6,572 nucleotides of DNA, taken from positions 1 through 6,572 of the forward strand of contig CALGGQ010000268.1 in assembly GCA_937915775.1 (NCBI GenBank), in the 5' to 3' direction. Below, piece after piece: positions 1 to 5,062 of this stretch (positions are counted from its first letter, which is position 1; every line of letters starts with the position of its first letter). Source of the stretch: an uncultured Clostridia bacterium. Lineage in GTDB: Bacteria; Bacillota; Clostridia; Oscillospirales; Acutalibacteraceae. Made by a program: the position numbers and the translations under genes. The notes beneath the pieces were generated by a model that ran no database searches, was not told the origin of the DNA, and saw nothing but the letters and a program-made list of their open reading frames with translations.

Positions 1-53
1 AGACTGTAAATCTGCTGCAAATTGCTTCGGTGGTTCGAATCCACCTCCATCCA
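1..53 (+). tRNA. tRNA-Tyr (GUA anticodon), 5' end cut off by the window
   Basis: This is the 3' part of a class II tRNA. The window opens at the anticodon arm: the 7-base loop CTGTAAA is followed by TCTGC, and its centre reads GTA, the tyrosine anticodon. A long variable region follows (about 16-28), as expected for bacterial tRNA-Tyr. The T-arm is complete, with stem GGTGG (29-33), loop TTCGAAT (34-40) and stem CCACC (41-45). The acceptor strand TCCATCC (46-52) and discriminator A53 follow. No CCA is encoded (TTT comes next), so the end would be added by the CCA-adding enzyme. The acceptor 5' strand and D-arm lie upstream of the window. Confidence 0.93.
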
Positions 54-126
54 TTTGCGCGGTGCCGTGAGCGAGGAATCGAAGATTTCGAGCTGCATAC
101 GCTATCATACATACGCGCAGGCGTCT
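54..126 (+). other. Structured spacer between two tRNA genes
   Basis: There is no gene here. The 73-nt spacer is bounded by a perfect 6-bp inverted repeat, TGCGCG (56-61) and CGCGCA (114-119), which starts three bases after tRNA-Tyr and ends eight bases before tRNA-Leu. Inside is a second small hairpin, TCGAA-GAT-TTCGA (79-91). CATACGC also occurs twice (96-102 and 110-116). There is no U-run, so it is not a terminator, and the two tRNAs are probably cut from one precursor. A processing role for the structure is inference. Confidence 0.45.
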
Positions 127-213
127 GCTGGTGTGGCGGAATAGGCAGACGCAAGGGACTTAAAATCCCTCGGTAGCAATACCGTACCGGTTCAAGTCCG
201 GTCACCAGCACCA
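127..213 (+). tRNA. tRNA-Leu (UAA anticodon)
   Basis: This is a complete class II tRNA. The acceptor strands GCTGGTG (127-133) and CACCAGC (203-209) pair perfectly. Discriminator A210 is followed by an encoded CCA (211-213). The anticodon stem is AGGGA (154-158) with TCCCT (166-170), closing the loop CTTAAAA; its anticodon TAA (161-163) reads UUA/UUG leucine codons. The long variable arm contains the stem CGGTA/TACCG. The T-arm has ACCGG, TTCAAGT and CCGGT. It lies 73 nt downstream of tRNA-Tyr on the same strand, probably co-transcribed with it, and is followed directly by a terminator. Confidence 0.97.
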
Positions 214-247
214 AAAAGAAGGATACCTTTTCGGTATCTTTCTTTTT
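214..247. terminator. Bidirectional rho-independent terminator
   Basis: An A-rich strand with core AAGAAGGATACC (216-227) pairs with GGTATCTTTCTT (233-244) around the short loop TTTTC. The stem has at most one G-T wobble. A T-run follows on the plus strand, which suits ending the tRNA transcript. Read on the minus strand the same hairpin also ends in TTCTTTTT and lies just 3' of the epimerase stop codon (253-255). It therefore probably terminates both converging units. Confidence 0.85.
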
Positions 248-252
248 TATTC

Positions 253-1110
253 TTATGAGAAAATATCCTTGAGCATGTCGTTCACCGTTGGACAGGCACA
301 TTGAAATTCCAATTCCGTTGCAGCTTTTGTCATATCCAAAATAATTCTGTCCGGCTTTTTATGGAAGGTAGGTTCCTTTATTTCGATCTCAGAGGAGCTC
401 GAAAAATAAGCAATCATATCTTTTGCAATCATCTGATTATCAATGCCGATACCGGAACTGATATTATAGATACCTTTACATTCGGGGTGCTCAATAGAAC
501 ATTGAATCGCGCGGCAAACGTCTTTGATGTAGATGTAATCGCGTATATCGCATCCCATAATTGTCAGCGGCAGATTGCTTTGCGCATTATGCAGGAACGT
601 GTTAAACAGTGATTTATCGTTCATATCGGAACCGATTACCTGACCGAGCCGAAGCACCTTAATATTCATATCAAATCTTTGATTATAGTATTCACACAGC
701 TTCTCGCAGGCAATTTTGCAGATGCCGTAATAGTTTATTGGCTCTAAATAATCGGTTTCCGTAAACTTCGTATCAGTAAAAGTACCGTAAACACAGCGGC
801 TTGAGGTGAAAATAACGTTTTTTATGCCTAATTCTTTAGCAGCTTTCAGTGTTTCCTCAAGGATACGGATACTGTCAAAATAAGCAGTGAGACCGTTTGC
901 CTCATTATCCTTGGTCGCCTTTTGCGATGCCAGATGTACGATGGCGTCACACCCGGCAAGAGCCTCAGTTAAATGCTGACAGGAATAATCCGTCTGAACA
1001 GCATTGTCCTGCTTACTGCGGCTCAGCGAAATAATGGAATACTGATCTGAATACTCCTTTATAAATTCTCTGCCTATGTACCCTGCTCCGCCTGTTACAG
1101 CAATTTTCAT
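253..1110 (-). CDS. NAD(P)-dependent sugar-nucleotide epimerase/dehydratase (extended SDR, GalE-like)
   Basis: This 285-aa cytoplasmic protein belongs to the extended short-chain dehydrogenase/reductase family that modifies nucleotide sugars (NDP-sugar 4-epimerases and dehydratases). The N-terminal Rossmann fold has the TGGAGYIG dinucleotide motif (residues 6-13). CDAIVHLAS (54-62) is the usual post-beta-4 segment. The catalytic set is visible as TSS (102-104) with Y128-x3-K132. RDYIYIKDV (190-198) is the substrate-domain signature, and PDRIILDMTKA (253-263) is the usual C-terminal helix region. The start is supported by AAGGAG (1123-1118) seven bases before ATG. It is the last gene of a probable three-gene unit, 85 nt after the ATP-grasp gene, and a terminator follows. 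The exact sugar substrate cannot be told; it is somewhat shorter than classical GalE (about 330 aa). Confidence 0.88.
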   Translation of the reverse strand: MKIAVTGGAGYIGREFIKEYSDQYSIISLSRSKQDNAVQTDYSCQHLTEALAGCDAIVHLASQKATKDNEANGLTAYFDSIRILEETLKAAKELGIKNVIFTSSRCVYGTFTDTKFTETDYLEPINYYGICKIACEKLCEYYNQRFDMNIKVLRLGQVIGSDMNDKSLFNTFLHNAQSNLPLTIMGCDIRDYIYIKDVCRAIQCSIEHPECKGIYNISSGIGIDNQMIAKDMIAYFSSSSEIEIKEPTFHKKPDRIILDMTKAATELEFQCACPTVNDMLKDIFS

Positions 1111-1151
1111 ATCTGCTCTCCTTAATCAGTCAATATAATCATATATAATTC

Positions 1152-1182
1152 ACTGACGATAAGCATTTCACTTATCGTCAGT
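1152..1182 (-). repeat. Perfect 12-bp inverted repeat between two genes
   Basis: ACTGACGATAAG (1152-1163) and CTTATCGTCAGT (1171-1182) are exact reverse complements separated by CATTTCA. On the transcribed minus strand the hairpin begins about 13 bases after the ATP-grasp stop codon and ends about 29 bases before the epimerase ribosome site. The following minus-strand sequence is GTGAATTATATATG, without a U-run. It is therefore not a standard terminator and more likely an RNA stability or processing element, or a protein binding site. Confidence 0.75.
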
Positions 1183-1195
1183 CATCACATCATCA

Positions 1196-2299
1196 TTAAC
1201 AGGTTTCCATGCGGTAACCGCACTTTTCCATATACCCGTTCATCTTACGAACGCTTTCACCCTCGTCATAATACCAGCACACCTCAAGCGCATCGGGATA
1301 ATCGCTTTCTTTTTTGAAAGCGGTTTCCGGCGGCTGACACATAAAGACAGTGCGGACGGCTTTCGCCTCGTGCGACGGACAGAAAGCGTCTTCTGCAATT
1401 TCGTTATTCAGCAGGTGCTTAAATAGCGTATCCATTAAATCGATGCCGTTATAATGACGAATCAGGCGCCACATATGGCATCCGTCAAGACGCGGCGTCA
1501 CTTCCACAAGATAAGGCTCTCCGTCCGTAATCTTAATCTGGAAATAACAGGGGCCGTTCTGGATGTTCAGCTTATTCGCTACTCGTCTGCTCAAATCAAG
1601 CGTCTTATTCTGAATTTCCTCTGAGAAAGAAGAAGGCAAATAATGCTCTTTAATAATACCGCCCGGAAATTCTGAGAAAGAAATTCTGTCAGATACTAAG
1701 CCAAACTTCATTTCTCCGTCAACCATATAGGCGTTTACGGAAACCTCCTGACCGTCCAGATATTTTTCTAAAATGACTTTACCTTTTTTGGAATGTGAAA
1801 CGGATTGTGCAAAGCGTGCCTTTGCTTCTTCGATGGAATCCACGCGGTAAACGCCGCGCTGCCCCTGTGAATCAACGGGCTTAATAATGCCCGGAAAATC
1901 GTGATAGACGGACAAATCTTCAACCTTATCCGCTACAACGTAAGGAACATTCCCTTTAAAATCAGGACCCAGCGCCTCACGCATTAATTCCTTGCTGTTG
2001 CAAATCTTTGCCGTGTCGAAGCTCACAAAATGAGGCAAACCGAGCTTTTCGCTCACGTAGCTGACAGTCGGCATCGCAATGTCAGAACCGACGGAATAGA
2101 TGATATCAATGTTTTCTCGTTTTGTATATTCGAGAACACGGTCCATATCCAGAATATTGATCATCTCAAAATGGTCAAGCAACGGAATGCCCTTTTCCAC
2201 ATTGGTATAACTGCATCCGTAGACCTCATAGCCTGCAGCCTTACAGTAATTCACTGCGTCTATCTGAGCGTTTCCGATACCTAAAATAAGAACTTTCAT
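1196..2299 (-). CDS. ATP-grasp domain protein (carboxylate-amine/thiol ligase type)
   Basis: This 367-aa soluble protein is probably a ligase that activates a carboxylate with ATP as an acyl-phosphate and couples it to an amine or similar acceptor. The N-terminal pre-ATP-grasp Rossmann half starts MKVLILGIGNAQ and runs to about residue 95. The ATP-grasp fold follows. PGIIKPVDSQGQRGV (136-150) holds the ATP-binding lysine K140 and the glycine-rich loop. ILEKYLDGQEVSVNA (176-190) supplies adenine- and metal-side acidic residues. GPCYFQIKI (249-257) and YLVEVTPR (263-270) form the Mg-ATP site, with E266 and R270 visible. The usual Asn of the E-x-N-P-R motif is Thr268 here. The C-terminal 70 residues are unassigned. 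GGAGG (2309-2305) lies five bases before ATG. The gene sits between the membrane protein and the epimerase genes, in the same direction, suggesting a joint role in envelope glycan modification. The substrate is unknown. Confidence 0.85.
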   Translation of the reverse strand: MKVLILGIGNAQIDAVNYCKAAGYEVYGCSYTNVEKGIPLLDHFEMINILDMDRVLEYTKRENIDIIYSVGSDIAMPTVSYVSEKLGLPHFVSFDTAKICNSKELMREALGPDFKGNVPYVVADKVEDLSVYHDFPGIIKPVDSQGQRGVYRVDSIEEAKARFAQSVSHSKKGKVILEKYLDGQEVSVNAYMVDGEMKFGLVSDRISFSEFPGGIIKEHYLPSSFSEEIQNKTLDLSRRVANKLNIQNGPCYFQIKITDGEPYLVEVTPRLDGCHMWRLIRHYNGIDLMDTLFKHLLNNEIAEDAFCPSHEAKAVRTVFMCQPPETAFKKESDYPDALEVCWYYDEGESVRKMNGYMEKCGYRMETC

Positions 2300-2350
2300 A
2301 GTTTCCTCCGTTATTTATCATTCCTTATCATCAGCAGTTTTTGCCTTATG

Positions 2351-4192
2351 CTATAAGTCCTCTCGCGTCATTAAGAGGATGGAAGCCAACGGCTTCGTTG
2401 GGTTTTCGTATTTCGGAATGTCCATCGGTTTAAATATTTTAATCTTAACACCACGGAATTCGAATGAATCAACTTTAACAAGCTTCTTTCCGGCTGCTTT
2501 CATCAGACCGCTTAAGCCGGCATTTTGTGTGCCTAATTCAGCCAAATATACATTATCGTTGTGTAAAAGTGCATGGATGGCGGAATGAATACCGAACTGT
2601 TCATTTCTCTCGTTATAGAGCTTGGAATGAACATACCAGGTTCCTAAGGATTCCAGATTTTCAAATTCGTTGCTATGGTCAAAGACCAGTTCTGAAGAAG
2701 CGATAAAATCCAGTGCATTATAAAAATAGAAATTTTCCGGGTGTTCGTGAGCATATTGACGCAAAGTATCAAGCTGGTAGGTCTTTGTCAAAATAGCAGG
2801 ACGCACCGTACTGCTGCGCGCTTGCAGTGAATACTGATTCGTCCATCCGAAAACAAGAAGAACCATAAGAACGGACAGAATACGAAGTGCATTTTCCTTA
2901 AAACTATATTTCTCAGCATAAAACATTAAACCGCCAAAGCTGCTGATAATTGCCATAAGCGTCATGATGCTGAGGCATTCCACCACACGAGCCATCAGAC
3001 GACCGTACAGTACAAGAACGGCATTGACGCCAAAGAAATATGCGAGCAGAATGGGAACGACAAAGTGTGCAAATATCTTATTTTTTCCTGAAATTGCAAA
3101 CAAGAATGCAAAGGCAATTAATACAGCAAAGAAGGCATATCGTGCTTCGCTGCCGCACATGATGTTGATCATACTGTGCAGTCTTGAACCGATGTTTTTC
3201 CAGCTGGTAATATCCAATTTGTCCTTAGCTTCGGCAATCGCTTCCAGCGTATCTGCTCTTACAGCATAACTGATGTCAAAATTTCGCGCCGTCAACGCCT
3301 TATAGACGCCTTTATTGATGCCCAATGATTGATATAATTCACGGTTATCTTCCCAGCTGGGAAAGCCGCCGTAGTCAACAACAGAGGAACGAGCCGAATT
3401 GAAGCGATAATATTCTTTGTTGACGCCGGATGCAAAATTTAGATAATAGATTCCTCTGAGCCCTACCACAAGCACAACCGTTGTCAGCATCAATATGGCA
3501 ATGCGCTTCATTTCAGCCTTGCCGAATTTTACCTTTAACTCCCCTTTAAATACGAGATAGAGAATAACAACGCAAAGCGCAACAAACATCGGCAGCATCA
3601 TCAGCGCCACAAGCCCTCTTACCAGGCACGCCATACTCATAAACGCAGCAGCCACTATGCCCCACGCTTTACGGTAAGTGCCTTTTTCCTGCAGCTGGTG
3701 CAGCACTTCAATCAAGCAGCAGATACCGGCGCTGGCGAAAAAAGCGGCAAGCGTCGTGAATTGCGGCATCAGGATTTGCTTTTGAAAAACTAAAGCAGAA
3801 AGAGCGATGATGGGAATAAAGCGTATCAATAAATTTGACCAGCTTTTAACGCGCTTCAGAAAGATAAATTCGCTGATAAGAATCGAGATGAACATCCCGA
3901 TTTCAAAGAAACCGCCGTACCACTCCACCGTCGGTGCAAGCTTGTACAATAAAGACAGCGCATACCCTAAAAAGATATGCAGGAAGGTTGCCTGAGCGCT
4001 CGGCGTTCCGGAATAACGGCCGGAAACAATTAATCGCATACGAAAATCGTCATTCGTTGCAAAAAAAGGCTTTCCGAATTTGATTAAAAGAAAAAAGAGA
4101 GCCATATTAAAAAGAAGAAGTGCAATAAAAGAAACCGCCTTCATATTCCATTGAAGTTTTCGTTTATTGATACCTGCTTCCCTTTTCATCAT
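2351..4192 (-). CDS. Large polytopic membrane protein, GT-C glycosyltransferase-like, function unproven
   Basis: This 613-aa protein has about 10-13 hydrophobic segments by eye: roughly residues 18-38, 72-90, 95-113, 121-138, 144-165, 177-216 (two), 230-248, 352-369, 373-397, 404-424 and 436-450. A polar region (about 250-350) interrupts the membrane part. A mostly soluble tail (about 455-613) ends the protein. Just after the first membrane span is FATNDDFRMR (44-53). An acidic pair in the first outer loop is typical of GT-C lipid-linked-sugar glycosyltransferases and is the main basis for the call. The polar loop carries RFNSARSSVVDYGGFPSW (263-280), a pattern I associate with uncharacterised clostridial multi-pass proteins. 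It heads the unit with the ATP-grasp ligase (51-nt gap) and the epimerase, so transfer or export of a modified sugar is plausible. A flippase, polymerase or other enzyme cannot be excluded. Confidence 0.7.
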   Translation of the reverse strand: MMKREAGINKRKLQWNMKAVSFIALLLFNMALFFLLIKFGKPFFATNDDFRMRLIVSGRYSGTPSAQATFLHIFLGYALSLLYKLAPTVEWYGGFFEIGMFISILISEFIFLKRVKSWSNLLIRFIPIIALSALVFQKQILMPQFTTLAAFFASAGICCLIEVLHQLQEKGTYRKAWGIVAAAFMSMACLVRGLVALMMLPMFVALCVVILYLVFKGELKVKFGKAEMKRIAILMLTTVVLVVGLRGIYYLNFASGVNKEYYRFNSARSSVVDYGGFPSWEDNRELYQSLGINKGVYKALTARNFDISYAVRADTLEAIAEAKDKLDITSWKNIGSRLHSMINIMCGSEARYAFFAVLIAFAFLFAISGKNKIFAHFVVPILLAYFFGVNAVLVLYGRLMARVVECLSIMTLMAIISSFGGLMFYAEKYSFKENALRILSVLMVLLVFGWTNQYSLQARSSTVRPAILTKTYQLDTLRQYAHEHPENFYFYNALDFIASSELVFDHSNEFENLESLGTWYVHSKLYNERNEQFGIHSAIHALLHNDNVYLAELGTQNAGLSGLMKAAGKKLVKVDSFEFRGVKIKIFKPMDIPKYENPTKPLASILLMTREDL

Positions 4193-4197
4193 TGCTT

Positions 4198-4203
4198 CCT
4201 CCT
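4198..4203 (-). promoter_or_regulatory. Strong ribosome binding site AGGAGG with two adjacent ATG starts
   Basis: A consensus AGGAGG lies five bases before the first ATG (4192-4190) and eight bases before a second, directly adjacent ATG (4189-4187) of the membrane protein gene. The eight-base spacing is the more usual for Firmicutes, so translation may begin at the second Met, making a 612-aa product. The longer form is listed as the gene. Confidence 0.7.
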
Positions 4204-4293
4204 GTGACTCTTTGCTGAGATGCCTGATTATCTCTTTAATTATTCAATTATCATAACTTAGTCAAATATATAATGGTCTATTATATCGCTATC

Positions 4294-4322
4294 ATTATAT
4301 CATCTATAGTATATATTTACAA
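4294..4322 (-). promoter_or_regulatory. Sigma-A-type promoter of the membrane protein/ATP-grasp/epimerase unit
   Basis: On the minus strand, TTGTAA (4322-4317; four of six match TTGACA) is separated by exactly 17 bases from a perfect TATAAT (4299-4294). A TG lies one base before the -10, giving an extended -10. Initiation would be near 4287, leaving a leader of about 95 nt. A second GATATAAT lies 14 bases downstream. A weaker alternative is TTGACT (4265-4260) with AATAAT (4244-4239) at 15-base spacing. The rest of the intergenic stretch 4193-4397 is very AT-rich and shows no gene. Confidence 0.7.
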
Positions 4323-4397
4323 GCATATTACAGATTTTAAATAATTTGTCATTTTAAAGTAATAATTTATATTATAATGTTCTGCTTAAAAAGCAAT

Positions 4398-4423
4398 AAA
4401 AAGAGGAACTCAGTCCTCTTTTT
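4398..4423 (-). terminator. Rho-independent terminator of spoIIR, overlapping its stop codon
   Basis: On the minus strand the 10-bp stem AAAAAGAGGA/TCCTCTTTTT closes a 6-base loop, CTGAGT, with a U-rich 3' side. The loop contains the spoIIR stop codon TGA (4412-4410), and the 5' arm encodes the last Lys-Lys-Glu-Asp residues. It separates the aminotransferase-ispE-spoIIR block from the next promoter. Confidence 0.85.
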
Positions 4424-5009
4424 TATGAGCGTATTTGATTCTTTCGATTATCTCCAGCGCTTTAAACCGAATAATGTATTTATCACTTGTTATCATTTGC
4501 ATTTCCTCATCTGTCAGCGTTTCCTCCAAATCCTCGGTACAGCCGGAAAGGCAGACAGATGGGAACAGCACGCACCACCAGTTTTTACCTTTGCCCTCCC
4601 CTATTTCAATTTTCAGAGAATTGTATACTCCTGACGGCAGAGAAAAATCGCCGTACTCTCTGACATTGAAAAATTCTTTCGCTGTGTAAACAGTTGAGTC
4701 GTAATGATAACCGTTTTCGTGAATGACCGATTGCACAATCTCATTAATTTCATCAAGATGCTCTGAGGCTGCTCTGACAGCACTTTCAACCGAGCAGCAG
4801 TCAGCAAACCATTGCCCACTCGTTGCCATCACTTTATCCCGTACCTTCAGCTTCAACTGTTGGTCGTCCTCGCTGTCACTATTGGCAAGAATATGCAGAC
4901 GAAACACCTTTTGACTGATGTTTTCGCTTTTCGCAATCACAGGCGTTATTGAGCAAAACAGCATGACAAAGCATAAGAACAGCGCTGTAAAAATGAGACT
5001 TTTTTTCAT
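4410..5009 (-). CDS. spoIIR: Stage II sporulation protein R (SpoIIR), forespore-to-mother-cell signal
   Basis: In the Bacillus model SpoIIR is made in the forespore under sigma-F and secreted into the intermembrane space. There it makes the membrane protease SpoIIGA cleave pro-sigma-E in the mother cell. This 199-aa protein fits. It starts with a signal peptide: MKK, a hydrophobic core (about 4-24) and a likely cleavage after VIA (residue 27). The family block FRLHILANSDSEDDQQLKLK (36-55) follows, then a helical region, then FNVREYGDFSLPSGVY (114-129) and IEIGEGKGKNWWCVLFP (134-150), with cysteines at 146, 153 and 157. It is slightly shorter than the roughly 220-aa B. subtilis protein. The ATG is preceded by AAAGGCAGG eight bases upstream, inside a stem-loop. 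It lies 47 nt downstream of ispE and probably has its own sporulation promoter. Confidence 0.93.
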   Translation of the reverse strand: MKKSLIFTALFLCFVMLFCSITPVIAKSENISQKVFRLHILANSDSEDDQQLKLKVRDKVMATSGQWFADCCSVESAVRAASEHLDEINEIVQSVIHENGYHYDSTVYTAKEFFNVREYGDFSLPSGVYNSLKIEIGEGKGKNWWCVLFPSVCLSGCTEDLEETLTDEEMQMITSDKYIIRFKALEIIERIKYAHKKED

Positions 5010-5014
5010 AAGAA

Positions 5015-5048
5015 AAACCTGCCTTTCAGTGATAGCATAGGCAGGTTT
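5015..5048 (-). terminator. Stem-loop between ispE and spoIIR that contains the spoIIR ribosome site
   Basis: On the minus strand AAACCTGCC (5048-5040) pairs perfectly with GGCAGGTTT (5023-5015). One further T-A pair is possible in the 16-nt loop. The 3' arm runs into TTTTTCTT just before the spoIIR ATG, so the shape is that of an intrinsic terminator for ispE. The same 3' arm holds GGCAGG, the only Shine-Dalgarno-like sequence before the spoIIR start, so folding would also hide it. The long loop makes termination strength uncertain. Confidence 0.65.
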
Positions 5049-5062
5049 AAGATTTTTTATTC
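5033..5062 (-). promoter_or_regulatory. Candidate forespore (sigma-F/sigma-G-type) promoter of spoIIR
   Basis: On the minus strand GAATA (5062-5058), lying over the last codon and stop of ispE, is followed after 18 bases by TATGCTA (5039-5033). This is close to the B. subtilis sigma-G pattern G-h-ATr, 18 bases, CATnnTA. Because sigma-F recognises an overlapping pattern with 15-base spacing, the same site reads GCCTATGCTA in the sigma-F -10 register, with two mismatches to GGnnAnAnT. The start site would be near 5026, inside the hairpin loop. The match is from memory of Bacillus consensus sequences and is untested. Confidence 0.45.

Noticed and set aside
1..213. tRNA genes as an attachment site for an integrated element
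   Set aside because: No integrase gene and no second copy of a tRNA 3' end was seen in the window, and the neighbouring genes look chromosomal.
301..612. Plus-strand open frame of 103 codons
   Set aside because: It lies wholly antisense within the epimerase gene, which has clear family motifs, and has no ribosome site or recognisable protein features.
1183..1200. TCATCACATCATCATT short tandem-like repeat
   Set aside because: Only a few trinucleotide units at the end of the ATP-grasp gene; too short to call a repeat element.
2964..3269. Plus-strand open frame of 101 codons inside the membrane protein gene
   Set aside because: It is antisense to a long, well-supported gene and has no family signature or convincing start signal; a shadow frame.
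4424..4700. Short plus-strand frames crossing the spoIIR 3' end, considered as a small gene
   Set aside because: They are antisense to spoIIR and its terminator, with no protein or RNA features of their own.
4613..4819. Minus-strand open frame of 68 codons inside spoIIR, considered as a frameshift sign
   Set aside because: The spoIIR frame is uninterrupted from signal peptide to stop with all family blocks, so no frameshift is needed.
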